NCBI RefSeq assembly: GCF_008085905.1
Contig: NZ_VSFF01000008.1
Location: 372,001-436,000 of the forward strand
Reading direction: 5' to 3'
DNA length: 64,000 nucleotides
DNA from: Actinomadura syzygii
GTDB taxonomy: Bacteria > Actinomycetota > Actinomycetes > Streptosporangiales > Streptosporangiaceae
The translations under genes and the position numbers were made by a program. This document shows, piece by piece, positions 16,618-25,227 of this stretch. Positions within the stretch are counted from its first letter, which is position 1. Each line of letters starts with the position of its first letter. The notes under the pieces were generated by a model. The model had not been told where the DNA came from and made no database searches. It was given only the letters and a program-made list of their open reading frames with translations.

Positions 16618-17430
16618 TTAGTTCTGCGACTTATGCTTCGCGCAGAGTTTCCGTGGGAAACGCCGCTCGACTCGCAGGATCTCCTGGCAGCCCGCCTTGG
16701 TCGTGGAGGTGATGGCGACCCAGCCCGTCTTGCTGTAGCGGTAGAACGTCCGCCGCTTCACCGCGTGCCGGTCGCAGGTGCTGGGAGGCATGTCGCCGCA
16801 GGCCGGTCCCATGGGCATGGAGAAGTCGATGACCAGCCAATGTCCGGAGCAGTGCTCCCGCGTGTAGGTGTGGCGCGGGATGTCGGCGTTGCGGATGGTC
16901 TGTTGGTACGAGGCTTCAGTGCAGGCGGTCGGCGCGGGATGGCAGCCGTCCTGGCCGCATCGCCGCAGTGGGCCGTCCGCGGATGAGGCGGCCGTGAACT
17001 GCTTCTCGCTGGACTGGCTGATCACAATCGACCGTTTCCCGAAAGGCTCGGGGAGGGAGACCCTGGCGGTGGCGAGCGTCTTCGGCGGTACGCCGGTCGG
17101 GCGGCATCGCTTCTCGTCGGTCCTTCCCATATCGTTCTCGAGCGCCTCGAAGCGGATGTCCACCCGAACGAATGTCTTCTCGAACTGCTCCGCACGCGCC
17201 TGCACGTTCCGGTAGCAGTCACGGCCGGACGGGACCTCGAAGTCCAGCGCGAGCACCCTCCCGCCCTTTTCGGACCGCACCTGCGCCACATCACCGATGC
17301 TGAAGGTCTTCCACTTAAATGTCCCCTGCGACCCCGTCGACGCTGGCTGTTGCGCATGGCGATCGCCGCAGCCCGTACCGACCAGGACAACTAAGAGTGC
17401 CACGGCCATCGTTCCCAAAAAGGCTCGCAT
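16618..17430 (-). CDS. Putative lipoprotein, unknown function
   Basis: This encodes 270 residues from ATG 17430 with GAGGTG upstream. The signal sequence ends in the lipobox LVGTGC, so the mature N-terminus should be lipidated Cys. The mature protein has about ten further Cys and basic and aromatic residues, suggesting a disulfide-bonded extracytoplasmic domain. No family was recognised. It is convergent with the Nudix gene. Confidence 0.75.
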   Translation of the reverse strand: MRAFLGTMAVALLVVLVGTGCGDRHAQQPASTGSQGTFKWKTFSIGDVAQVRSEKGGRVLALDFEVPSGRDCYRNVQARAEQFEKTFVRVDIRFEALENDMGRTDEKRCRPTGVPPKTLATARVSLPEPFGKRSIVISQSSEKQFTAASSADGPLRRCGQDGCHPAPTACTEASYQQTIRNADIPRHTYTREHCSGHWLVIDFSMPMGPACGDMPPSTCDRHAVKRRTFYRYSKTGWVAITSTTKAGCQEILRVERRFPRKLCAKHKSQN

Positions 17431-17813
17431 CTCATCACCTCGTCCGGATCTTAACCAGTCACGAGTATGCGCCCGGGACGGCAACCTCGTCCGAAAACCA
17501 CAGGCTGATCCAAAAGGTCAGGTGAGACAGCGACAGTTGAGCGCGAAGGGTCACGGCCTGCTGTGGCCCGACCCCTTCGAGGACATGGTCTAAATCGACG
17601 GGAGAGAGGCCGCGGCTCGTGGCCCGGCTGATCCGCCGGTACAACGCGATCCGCCGTCACCGCTCGGCAGGCGGCTGCACTATCGAGCAGTTCATCGATC
17701 GGCCGTAGACCGGTGGTGCCATCAATGTGCCATCGCGGCCCACGATGATCTTCGTTGGCGGGTCCCGCTCCGGATCGTGCTGCGTTTCGGCAGGTCAGTG
17801 CCTTGGTTGTGGG
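17431..17813. other. Gene-poor stretch before tRNA-Arg
   Basis: No gene is supported in these 383 bases. A plus-strand frame ending at about 17709 reads LIRRYNAIRRHRSAGG near its end, slightly reminiscent of transposase or integrase C-termini. It lacks an upstream domain and cannot be called. No matching direct repeat of the tRNA end was found. Confidence 0.4.
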
Positions 17814-17886
17814 CGCCTCCGGCAGGATTCGAACCTGCGGCACCCGCTTTAGGAGAGCGGTGCTCTATCCCCTGAGCTACGGAGGC
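17814..17886 (-). tRNA. tRNA-Arg (CCT anticodon)
   Basis: The minus strand folds as a 73-base tRNA with acceptor stem GCCTCCG/CGGAGGC, D-arm GCTCAGGGGATAGAGC, anticodon loop CTCCTAA (anticodon CCT, reading AGG) and T-arm GCAGGTTCGAATCCTGC. The 3' CCA is not encoded. AGG is a rare codon in high-GC genomes. Confidence 0.96.
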
Positions 17887-18020
17887 ATGTCGTCGCTGCG
17901 GCAAGAGCGTAGCGGACGGCACCTACAGGGTAGGGGACGGGGCGTGCCGGGCGCTCCTTCTTATGGGGCGGCCCCGGGGCTCTAGGCCGCGTGGGGGCGG
18001 TGTCGGTACGCTTCGGTGCC

Positions 18021-18473
18021 GTGACGGGTCGGCATCGTGGGCAGCCGAAGGACCGGCCTGCCGGGGACGAAGTGGACGAGGTGGACGAGCGGTCGTCCCG
18101 GGGCAGGCGGATCGGCATCGTGGCCGGGGCCTTCATCGTGCCCATCGTCGTGGCCTCGGTCGTCGCGTTCGGGTTGCGGGACGAGCCGGCGCGGGAGCGG
18201 CCCGAGGCGGCGGCCTCCGGGCAGCAGACGATGACGCCGACGGCCACGCCCGAGGGCGAGCCGACGTACGGGGAGTACGTGCCGCCCGACGCGGAGCCGC
18301 AGGCCGCGACGAAGGCGCCGAAGCGGGCGCCGGCGCCGGTGACGACGCCGCGGAAGCGGAAGCCGGCGCAGCAGGCCCCGGGCAGCCGGACGCGGCGGCC
18401 GTGTCCGCCGGGCTGGGACGACGTCTGGTGGCTGCACCGGTGGTGTGAGCGGAACGGTTACCGTGGTCGCTGA
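18021..18473 (+). CDS. Single-pass membrane protein with Pro/Thr-rich extracellular linker
   Basis: This encodes 150 residues from GTG 18021 (an in-frame GTG at 17991 is possible). A basic cytoplasmic N-terminus of about 35 residues is followed by one membrane helix (RIGIVAGAFIVPIVVASVVAFG). A disordered Pro/Ala/Thr/Lys-rich linker follows, and then a compact tail with CPPGWDDVWWLHRWCERNG, in which two Cys may form a disulfide. No family is known to me. It precedes the VanY-like peptidase by 82 bases on the same strand and may be related to the wall. Confidence 0.65.
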   Translation: MTGRHRGQPKDRPAGDEVDEVDERSSRGRRIGIVAGAFIVPIVVASVVAFGLRDEPARERPEAAASGQQTMTPTATPEGEPTYGEYVPPDAEPQAATKAPKRAPAPVTTPRKRKPAQQAPGSRTRRPCPPGWDDVWWLHRWCERNGYRGR

Positions 18474-18555
18474 ACTGATTACTGACGGGTCACCGTAGAA
18501 CCTGTAGTAGCGTTCTGCCGCTGATCCGCATTCGGGCATCAGGAGGAAAACCACC

Positions 18556-19581
18556 GTGCCGAATCCCCGGTCGGCGGCGCTGACAGCGGTCTTCCTGGTG
18601 ATGACGATGATCTCGCCGCTCTGTGTGGCCGAGGGCCGGGCCGACACCCTCGACGCGCTGCGCCGCGAGGCGTCCAAGGCGCGCGCCGAGTTGGAGAAGG
18701 CCACGCAGAAGATGGAGGACCGGAAGAAGGACCTCGCCGCCTCCCAGGTCAAGCTCCGGGGCACGCTCGCGGACCTCGCGGGCGCGGAGGCGGAGCTGAA
18801 CCGGATCCGGGAGCCGCTGGCCAGGCTGGCGAACAGCTCCTACCAGCAGAGCGGCGCCGCCGGGTCGATGGCGATCTTCGGCGGCGGCGATCCGAGCGAG
18901 GCGCTGCGTTCGACGGCGGACGTGACCCTGCTCGCCCAGTCCCAGCAGGCGCTGGTCGACCGTGCCGACGAGTTGCAGGACAGGCGGAAGCGGCTCGCGT
19001 CGACCGCCCAGGACCTCCAGTCGCGCAACGCGGTCGAGCAGACGCGCCTCCAGCAGGACGTGGACGGGTTGAAGAACAAGTCGGCGGAGCTGACCCAGCA
19101 GCTCAACAAGATGCTCGAAAAGCTTGCCGCGGGCAGCCTCAGGCGGTTGCAGTTCGGATGCGACAAGGATCTCGCGGCGGACGCGAAGAAGTTCCCGAAC
19201 GGGCTCATTCCCGCCAAATACCTGTGCGTCCTGCCGCAGAAGGGCTTCAAGCTCCGGGCGGACGCGGCGCTGGCCTTCTACAAGCTCAACGAAGCCTACA
19301 AGCGCCGGTTCGGCCGCCAGATGTGCGTCAGGGACGCATACCGGAATCTGTCGGAGCAGCACCAGATCTACGCCCAACGGCCGGGATTCGCGGCCGTGCC
19401 CGGGACGAGCAACCACGGCAAGGGCCAGGCGACCGACCTGTGCGGCGGTGTGCAGAATTCGGGCTCCATTCAGTTCAACTGGATGGAGGCCAACGCCGGG
19501 AAATACGGCTGGGTGCACCCGGCGTGGGCATACAGCAACCCGTTCGAGCCGTGGCACTGGGAGTTCGGAACCGACGAGTGA
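18556..19581 (+). CDS. Secreted D,D-carboxypeptidase, M15/VanY domain with N-terminal coiled coil
   Basis: This encodes 341 residues; AGGAGG nine bases before GTG 18556 sets the start. After a signal peptide (about 1-30) there is a long coiled coil (35-190, heptads such as KARAELEKATQKMEDRKKDL) like those in RipA/NlpC-type wall hydrolases. A VanY/M15B domain ends the protein with zinc motif SNHGKGQATD and late PWHWEF. It should trim D-Ala from peptidoglycan stem peptides, with the coiled coil regulating access or docking to the divisome. Confidence 0.9.
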   Translation: MPNPRSAALTAVFLVMTMISPLCVAEGRADTLDALRREASKARAELEKATQKMEDRKKDLAASQVKLRGTLADLAGAEAELNRIREPLARLANSSYQQSGAAGSMAIFGGGDPSEALRSTADVTLLAQSQQALVDRADELQDRRKRLASTAQDLQSRNAVEQTRLQQDVDGLKNKSAELTQQLNKMLEKLAAGSLRRLQFGCDKDLAADAKKFPNGLIPAKYLCVLPQKGFKLRADAALAFYKLNEAYKRRFGRQMCVRDAYRNLSEQHQIYAQRPGFAAVPGTSNHGKGQATDLCGGVQNSGSIQFNWMEANAGKYGWVHPAWAYSNPFEPWHWEFGTDE

Positions 19582-19671
19582 CCGACCGCCTCGCGACTCT
19601 GCGTTGAATCAATGGCGGCGGCACGGTGAGAGCGTCCCCTCTACGGGTGCCTCGATGTCTCGGTCAGCGGC

Positions 19672-20055
19672 CTAGCGGGCCTGAGCGGGTGTGGTGTTCG
19701 AGCCCCAGTCCCAGAGCGCCTGTAGGACGGGTGCGAGCGCACGGCCGCGATCGGTGAGGACGTAGCGCACCCTTGGCGGCCAGCCCGGCGTGCGGTGCCG
19801 GTCGAGCGCACCGGCCTCGACCAGTTGGCCCAGCCGGTCGGTGAGCACCTTGTCGGAGAGCGTCGGCAGGGCCTGTGCCAGCTGGCTGAAGCTGCGTGGA
19901 CCGTGGAGGAGTTCGAGGAGGACCAGGGCGGTCCAGCGTCCGCGCAACGCGGCGAGAGTGATCTCCACGGGGCACGACGGGTCGGGCTCGACCACCGGGC
20001 CCTGGCAGCTGTCGAGGAGCTCGGTCGCCGCGTCACTGACCGTTTGGTGAGCCAC
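19672..20055 (-). CDS. HxlR family transcriptional regulator
   Basis: This encodes 127 residues; AAGGAGG six bases before GTG 20055 makes this start better than the upstream ATG at 20082. The HxlR winged helix is complete: CPVEITLAALRGRWTALVL, ELLHGPRSFSQLAQALPTLS, KVLTDRLGQLVEAGALDR and YVLTDRGRAL. A Cys37 near the N-terminus is the position often used for redox sensing in this family. It is divergent from a SnoaL-like gene and probably controls it. Confidence 0.9.
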   Translation of the reverse strand: MAHQTVSDAATELLDSCQGPVVEPDPSCPVEITLAALRGRWTALVLLELLHGPRSFSQLAQALPTLSDKVLTDRLGQLVEAGALDRHRTPGWPPRVRYVLTDRGRALAPVLQALWDWGSNTTPAQAR

Positions 20056-20126
20056 GTAGGGCCTCCTTAGTGTTGCCGTCACATCCCAGTGTGCAGGGCC
20101 GCGGGCCAGGCCCGGTGAGTCGCCCC

Positions 20127-20148
20127 GGACATCCGGTCAGTGATGTCC
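20127..20148. promoter_or_regulatory. Candidate HxlR operator GGACATC-N8-GATGTCC
   Basis: Perfect 7-base arms separated by eight bases lie between the divergent hxlR-like and SnoaL-like genes, 39 bases before the SnoaL start. Position and symmetry fit a dimeric winged-helix regulator. Confidence 0.45.
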
Positions 20149-20186
20149 ATGCGACTGGTCAGCGGCTATCTAAATGGAGGAGCGAC

Positions 20187-20657
20187 ATGGTGCATCCCAT
20201 TGAAAAGGTGGCGGTCGCCGAGGCGGTGACGCGGCTCTTTCACGCGCTGGACGCGCGTGATTGGGAAACGATTGCCGCACTGGCAGTGGAGCCCATCGAT
20301 CTCGATTACCCGTCGAAACAGGGCGGCCCGGAACTGGTGTCCACGGACGATTTCGTAGCCGGGCTGCAGAGTTTTCTGCCAGGCTTCGATGCCACGCAGC
20401 ACCTGCTGGGACCGATCGTGGTCGAACTGGGCGAGGAATTCACGGCGACGGCACGGTTCGACGCCCGTGTCACGCACGTGCTCACCGAAACCGCGGATGC
20501 CCCCATCTGGGTGATCGGCTGCCACTACACCATCGGCCTCAAACAGGAGGACGGTGAATGGAGAGCATGCTCCTCGCGCGTCCGAGTGATGTACGAGGAG
20601 GGCAACCCTGCCCTGGAAACCGCAGCCCGCGAACGAGTTCAGCTTTCGTCCCTCTAG
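20187..20657 (+). CDS. SnoaL/NTF2-like protein
   Basis: This encodes 156 residues from ATG 20187, with GGAGGAG upstream. The NTF2-like cone fold is suggested by the N-terminal helices (VAEAVTRLFHALDARDWETI), the VEPIDLDYP strand and late IWVIGCHYTIGLK and GEWRACSSRVRVMYEEG strands. Members act as isomerases, hydratases or ligand binders; no catalytic residues can be assigned. It is paired divergently with an HxlR regulator, suggesting induction by a small molecule or stress. Confidence 0.8.
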   Translation: MVHPIEKVAVAEAVTRLFHALDARDWETIAALAVEPIDLDYPSKQGGPELVSTDDFVAGLQSFLPGFDATQHLLGPIVVELGEEFTATARFDARVTHVLTETADAPIWVIGCHYTIGLKQEDGEWRACSSRVRVMYEEGNPALETAARERVQLSSL

Positions 20658-20772
20658 ACCCGCCCCTGTAGCTGTGGAGGACCCCGCCGAGGTCCTGGCA
20701 GGAATGGTCCCGCCGGGGGCCTGGCGGGGGCGCGAGGGCGGCTTAGCGGGAGGCGGCTTGGCGGGGGCCGAG

Positions 20773-20836
20773 CTTCCAGGTGGGTGCGCTTCCAGGTGGG
20801 TGCGCTTTCGGACGGTGCGCCTTTCGGACGGTGCGG
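20773..20836 (+). repeat. Four-unit tandem array of 16-bp repeats
   Basis: Two exact copies of CTTCCAGGTGGGTGCG (20773-20788, 20789-20804) are followed by two near-identical copies of CTTTCGGACGGTGCG plus one base (20805-20820, 20821-20836). All four keep the 16-base period and the pattern CTT-C-G--GGTGCG. The array ends 20 bases before the mscL stop codon, downstream of mscL. Confidence 0.85.
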
Positions 20837-20855
20837 TTCGGGGTGGTGTGGTTCG

Positions 20856-21269
20856 TTAGTGGACGACCTCGGCGACGGGGGAGACTTCGGCGGTGCAGTA
20901 GCGGCAGCGGGTGGCCTTGATGGGGATCTCGCTCAGGCATTCCGGGCATTCGCGCTCGGTGGCCTCCTTGCCCCGGTCCATCCGCTCGATCAGCTTGGCG
21001 GTCGGGAGGACGACCAGGAAGTACACGATCGCGGCCGTGATGAAGAACGCGATCGCGGACGTCAGGAAGACCCCGTACGGGAACTTGGTGCCTTCGACCG
21101 TGACGGCGAGGCCCGTGTAGTCGGGCTTGCCGCCGAGCAGCGCGATGAGGGGGGTGATGAAGGAGTTCGCGAAGTCCTTCACGAGTCCGGCGAAGGCGGC
21201 TCCGACGACGAACGCGACCGCGAGTTCGACGAGGTTTCCGCGGATGAGGAACTTCTTGAATCCGCTCAT
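20856..21269 (-). CDS. mscL: Large-conductance mechanosensitive channel with C-terminal zinc ribbon
   Basis: This encodes 137 residues. The N-terminal amphipathic helix FKKFLIRGNLVELAVAFVVGAAF and second helix (TSAIAFFITAAIVYFLVVLP) define MscL, the pore that opens under hypo-osmotic shock. The usual cytoplasmic helical bundle is replaced or extended by a zinc ribbon CPEC-x10-CRYC (about residues 109-126). The ribbon could tether the C-termini or bind a partner. This form is known from some actinobacteria. It opens the block that includes the SAF protein and mtnP, all on the minus strand. Confidence 0.93.
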   Translation of the reverse strand: MSGFKKFLIRGNLVELAVAFVVGAAFAGLVKDFANSFITPLIALLGGKPDYTGLAVTVEGTKFPYGVFLTSAIAFFITAAIVYFLVVLPTAKLIERMDRGKEATERECPECLSEIPIKATRCRYCTAEVSPVAEVVH

Positions 21270-21386
21270 GACGGGCTCCAGGGGTGTCGGGGGTGTGCGT
21301 CCCGGCTACGGCCGCACAGGGACGGCTACGGATCGTAATGAAACCTGCTGAGGTTCGCCAAATCGGCAGAGAAGCCTCCGGAGGGA

Positions 21387-22004
21387 TCAGCGGCCGGTGA
21401 TCGTCAAGGTCAGCGGGGCGGCGGCGCCGGCGAGCGCCACCGCCTGGGCTCGGTCGGTCGCCACGACCACCAGTGCCCCATCGTGATCATCGGTGGCGTC
21501 CCGGCGGGGAACGGCGACGACCGGCACCGAGGAGATCACCAACCGGGCCCCGCCGGAGGAAGCGGCGGGCACCGCGTCCAACGCAGCGGACGGGGACGGA
21601 GCGGCGAGCACGTCGATGCGGTCGCCCGGCCGCACGAGCCGGACGGCCCCGGCGTCCGCGATCCGGACCGGGGTGGCGACCGTGCCGGGGCCGTAGCCGC
21701 GCAGGAGCCCGTCGCCGACCAGGCGCGCGTCGGTGAGGGGCTCGCCGCGCCGCATCGGCCCGGCGAGGACGCGCCCGGCGGCCCGGGAACGGAGGGCGCC
21801 GGACGGGACGGCACCCGGCGGCAGCCGCACCCGCCGCAGGTCGGACGCGGTGAGCGTGGCCCCGGCGCGCAGGTCGCGCGCGGCGGCGAGGACCGCGACG
21901 GACGGCGGCGGCCCGGGCCGCAGTGCCGGCAGCGCGAGCCCCGCGGCGGCCGCGGCGAACAGCGCCGCCAGCGGCCGTCGCAGGCGGGCTAACCGGGCGT
22001 TCAC
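21387..22004 (-). CDS. CpaB-like SAF-domain membrane protein
   Basis: This encodes 205 residues from GTG 22004, overlapping the mtnP stop (GTGA). A single N-terminal membrane helix is followed by an SAF domain (VAVLAAARDLRAGATLTASDL) and the RcpC/CpaB core (GTVATPVRIADAGAVRLVRPGDRIDV). CpaB normally belongs to Flp/Tad pilus assembly, but no other tad gene is nearby, so its role here is unclear. Actinobacterial cores often have this orphan SAF gene beside mscL. Confidence 0.85.
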   Translation of the reverse strand: MNARLARLRRPLAALFAAAAAGLALPALRPGPPPSVAVLAAARDLRAGATLTASDLRRVRLPPGAVPSGALRSRAAGRVLAGPMRRGEPLTDARLVGDGLLRGYGPGTVATPVRIADAGAVRLVRPGDRIDVLAAPSPSAALDAVPAASSGGARLVISSVPVVAVPRRDATDDHDGALVVVATDRAQAVALAGAAAPLTLTITGR

Positions 22005-22828
22005 GGCAGCTCCAGGGGGAGCTTGATGCCGTCCAGGACGTTCGGGCAGGGGCAGTCGCGCTCGGCGGGCAGCGCTTCGACGATGTCGGCCACGACGGCG
22101 CGGAGGCGGCCGACGTTCTCGCCGAACACGCGGAGCACCTCGTCCATGGTGACGCCCTCGCCCTCCTCGATCCCGGCGTCGAGGTCGGTGACGAGGCACA
22201 AAGGCGTGTAGCAGAGGGCCAGCTCGCGGGCGAGGACGGCCTCGGGGTGGCCGGTCATCCCGATCAGCGTCCAGCCCTGGGAGGCGAACCACTGGGACTC
22301 GGCGCGGGTCGAGAAGCGCGGCCCCTCGATGACGACGAGGGTGCCGCCGTCGACCGCGTCCCAGCCGGACGCCCGCGCGGCGGACACGGCGGTGCGGCGG
22401 CCAACCGGGCAGTACGGGTCGGAGAAGGAGACGTGGACCGCGCCGCCCGCCTCGTAGTAGGTCTGCTCGCGTCCGGACGTGCGGTCGGTGAGCTGGTCGG
22501 GGACGGCGAGCGTGCCGGGCCCGAGGTCGGTGGTGAGGGAGCCGACCGCGCTCGGCGCCAGCACCTGCCGGACGCCGAGCGAGCGCAGCGCCCACAGGTT
22601 GGCCCGGTAGGGGATCTTGTGCGGCGGGAAACGGTGGTCGCGGCCGTGCCGGGGGACGAACGCGACGCGCCGCCCCGCCAGCTCGCCGATCGCGACGGGG
22701 TCGCTCGGCGGGCCGTAGGGGGTCTCGACCCGCACCTCCTCGATGTCGTCGAGGAAGGAGTAGAACCCGGAGCCGCCGATGACCCCGATCTCGGCGGCGG
22801 GCTCGGAACCGGAAGGCTGAGTGGACAT
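22001..22828 (-). CDS. mtnP: S-methyl-5'-thioadenosine phosphorylase
   Basis: This encodes 275 residues from ATG 22828 (an in-frame GTG/ATG six codons upstream is possible). Phosphate and nucleoside motifs include IGVIGGSGFY, VPRHGRDHRFPPHKIPYRAN, SAVGSLTTDLGPG, IEGPRFSTRAES and IGMTGHPEAVLARELALCY, followed by VTDLDAGIEEGEGV. It splits MTA to adenine and 5-methylthioribose-1-phosphate in methionine salvage. The stop overlaps the cpaB-like start. Confidence 0.95.
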   Translation of the reverse strand: MSTQPSGSEPAAEIGVIGGSGFYSFLDDIEEVRVETPYGPPSDPVAIGELAGRRVAFVPRHGRDHRFPPHKIPYRANLWALRSLGVRQVLAPSAVGSLTTDLGPGTLAVPDQLTDRTSGREQTYYEAGGAVHVSFSDPYCPVGRRTAVSAARASGWDAVDGGTLVVIEGPRFSTRAESQWFASQGWTLIGMTGHPEAVLARELALCYTPLCLVTDLDAGIEEGEGVTMDEVLRVFGENVGRLRAVVADIVEALPAERDCPCPNVLDGIKLPLELP

Positions 22829-22900
22829 GCCGCCGACACTAGCCACCGCCCACGGCCCTCCGGGAGACCGTCCGCCGATTGTGGATAACTCAGCGGGATG

Positions 22901-22930
22901 GGGCCCGGCGCAGTCGCCTGCGCCGGGCCC
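22901..22930 (-). terminator. Strong GC hairpin downstream of MMPL gene
   Basis: A perfect 13-base stem GGGCCCGGCGCAG/CTGCGCCGGGCCC closes a TCGC loop. It lies 44 bases after the MMPL stop in the direction of transcription and before mtnP. No T-tract follows on the minus strand, as is common for actinobacterial terminators. Confidence 0.75.
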
Positions 22931-22973
22931 CCAAACCCTTTTCCACCAGGCCGGACACCGACCAGAGCGGGTG

Positions 22974-25121
22974 TCAGCCGACCGGGTCGAGCACCTTCTG
23001 CCGGTCGTCGTCGGACGGGGTGTCCCTGGCGAGGCGTCCCGGCGTCCAGATGCGGCGGCCGATGTCGTACGACAGGGCCGGGAGCAACAGGGACCGGACG
23101 ACCAGCGTGTCCAGCAGGACGCCGAACGCGACCGCGAAGCCCATCTCGACCATGAACACCAGCGGCAGCGTGACCATGGACGCGAACGTCGCCGCGAGCA
23201 CCAGCCCGGCCGAGGTGATCACGCCGCCGGTGACGGTGAGGCCGCGCTGGATGCCGCGCCGGGTCCCGAGGGACTGCGACTCCTCCCGGACGCGGTGCAT
23301 CAGGAAGATGTTGTAGTCGACCCCGAGCGCGACCAGGAAGATGAAGGCGAGCAGGGGGAACCCGGAGTCTGTCCCCTCGAACCCGAACCCGTGCTGGAAG
23401 ACGAGCGCGCAGGCGCCCAGCGAGGCGAGGAACGACAGCACCACGGTGCCCATCATCAGCAGCGGCGCGACGACGGCGCGCAGCAGCGCGATGAGGATCA
23501 GGAACACCACGCCCAGCACGATCGGGATGATCACCTTGTTGTCGCGGGCGGAGGCCCGCTTGATGTCGAGGGCGGTCGCGGTCATGCCGCCGACCTTGGC
23601 GTCCGCGGACGGGACGCGGTGCACCCCGTCCCGCAGCCGGTCGATCGTGCCGCGCGCCGCGTCGCTGTCGGCCGGGTACTTGAGCGTCGCCTCGTACTTG
23701 ACCAGGCCGTTCGCGGTGGCGGGCGGGCCGACCTCGGCGACCCCGGCGGTCCCCCGAACGGTCTCGGCGACCCGGTCGGACGCCCCGGCCTTGGCGATGA
23801 TCACGGCGGGGGATCCGGAGCCCGCGGGGAAGTGCCGGGCGACGACCTCCTCGCCCTTGATAGAGTCCGGACGTCCGGTGAACTGTCCCGCGTTCGACAG
23901 CCCGTCGGCCTTGAGCGAGCCCAGGCCGAGGGTGAGGCCGATCAGGCCGAGCATGGTGAGGGCCCAGAGCGCGCGCGGGCGCCTCGCGACGAGACCGGCG
24001 ATTCTGCTCCACACCCCGTGCTCGGCCTCATATGCCTCTGGCTGCAAGTACTTGGCGTCATAGCGGGGGATCAGCGGCCAGAACAGCCACCGGCCGAAGA
24101 TGACGAGAAGCGCGGGAAGAAGGGTCGTCATAGCGGCGAGAGCGGTGAGCACACCCGCTGCGGCGACCGGACCCATGCCCGCGGTGGAGTTCATCTCCGC
24201 CAGCAGCAGGCACAGCAGGCCGACGGCGACGGTGGCGGCCGACGCGATGACAGCGGGGGCCGCGCGGTGCAGCGCGTACGCCATGGCCTCGTGCCGGTCC
24301 TCGTGCCGGTGCAGTTCTTCTCGGTAGCGGGCGACGAGCAGTAGCGCGTAGTCGGTGGCGACGCCGAACACGAGAACGGTCAGGATTCCGGCGCTCTGTC
24401 CGTTCACGGTGAGGTCGCCGTACTTGGCGAGCAGATACACCAACGACTGGGCGAGCCCAAGCGCGAACACCGCGCTCAGTACGGGGACGAACCAGAGCCC
24501 AGGGCTGCGATAGATGATGAGCAACAGGACGATGACGACCGCGCCCGCCGCGAGGAGCAGGAAGCCGTCCAGGCTTTGGAAGACCTCGAACTGGTCGGCG
24601 CCGCCGCCCGCGGGACCGGTGACGTGCGCGGTCAGTCCGGGCGGCCCGCGCTGGGTGAGGTCGCGCGCCTGGTCGACGGCGCCGGTGATGTCCTCGTCGG
24701 TGAGGGGCACGAGGGTCTGCAACGCCTTGCCGTCCTTGGACGGGAACGGCCCCTGTGCCTTCTGCGCACCGGGAAGCTTCTGCAGAGCGGGAACGTCCGA
24801 CGCGGCCTTAGCACGGTCCTGTGCGGTGATTCCGCCAGAGCGTTCGTAGACGATGACCGCGAGCATGGTCTCGTCCTTGCGGAACTGTTCTTCGAGTTCC
24901 ACTACCTGGGTCGATTCGGCCCCTTCGGGGAGCCAGGACGCCGCGTCGTTCTTCTCGACGTCGCCGAGTTTGCCGGCGAGCGGTCCGAGGGCGACCAGCA
25001 GGACGACCCACACGGCCAGGACGGCCCATTTCGTGCGCCGTCCGGCGATGAGTCCGGCCAGACGGTGGGCCGCCGACCTCGGGGCCTCCGACCTGGGGGG
25101 AGCCGGGCTGTGTCCGCTCAT
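22974..25121 (-). CDS. MMPL-family RND transporter
   Basis: This encodes 715 residues from ATG 25121 with GAGAGGA upstream. It has the twelve-helix MMPL layout in two halves: helix 1 near residue 30-50, large extracytoplasmic loop (WLPEGAESTQVVELEEQF), helices 2-6, a second loop (KYEATLKYPADSDAARGTIDRL) and a second helix bundle ending VRSLLLPAL. These proteins export lipids, siderophores or toxic compounds using proton motive force. It stands alone between mtnP and fmdB, interrupting an otherwise conserved block. Its promoter carries a palindrome, so a TetR-type repressor elsewhere probably controls it. Confidence 0.92.
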   Translation of the reverse strand: MSGHSPAPPRSEAPRSAAHRLAGLIAGRRTKWAVLAVWVVLLVALGPLAGKLGDVEKNDAASWLPEGAESTQVVELEEQFRKDETMLAVIVYERSGGITAQDRAKAASDVPALQKLPGAQKAQGPFPSKDGKALQTLVPLTDEDITGAVDQARDLTQRGPPGLTAHVTGPAGGGADQFEVFQSLDGFLLLAAGAVVIVLLLIIYRSPGLWFVPVLSAVFALGLAQSLVYLLAKYGDLTVNGQSAGILTVLVFGVATDYALLLVARYREELHRHEDRHEAMAYALHRAAPAVIASAATVAVGLLCLLLAEMNSTAGMGPVAAAGVLTALAAMTTLLPALLVIFGRWLFWPLIPRYDAKYLQPEAYEAEHGVWSRIAGLVARRPRALWALTMLGLIGLTLGLGSLKADGLSNAGQFTGRPDSIKGEEVVARHFPAGSGSPAVIIAKAGASDRVAETVRGTAGVAEVGPPATANGLVKYEATLKYPADSDAARGTIDRLRDGVHRVPSADAKVGGMTATALDIKRASARDNKVIIPIVLGVVFLILIALLRAVVAPLLMMGTVVLSFLASLGACALVFQHGFGFEGTDSGFPLLAFIFLVALGVDYNIFLMHRVREESQSLGTRRGIQRGLTVTGGVITSAGLVLAATFASMVTLPLVFMVEMGFAVAFGVLLDTLVVRSLLLPALSYDIGRRIWTPGRLARDTPSDDDRQKVLDPVG

Positions 25122-25171
25122 GGTTCCTCTCCTGTGCGCGGGCAGTCAAGATATGTCGCGTCCTGGGTAGG

Positions 25172-25197
25172 ATGTCTCGAAGGTCGAGACATGTCAA
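25172..25197 (-). promoter_or_regulatory. MMPL promoter with embedded palindrome ATGTCTCGA-AGG-TCGAGACAT
   Basis: A perfect 9-base inverted repeat with a 3-base centre occupies 25172-25192. On the minus strand it begins inside a consensus -35 TTGACA (25197 to 25192) and fills the spacer up to a weak -10 (CATCCT). A bound repressor would block RNA polymerase directly. No regulator gene is adjacent. Confidence 0.65.
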
Positions 25198-25227
25198 GTA
25201 GTATCGCGAGATCTGGAGCATCTGGAC

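Noticed and set aside
17560-17709. Possible transposase or integrase C-terminus next to tRNA-Arg
   Set aside because: Only about 30 residues look suggestive, with no catalytic domain and no duplicated tRNA end.
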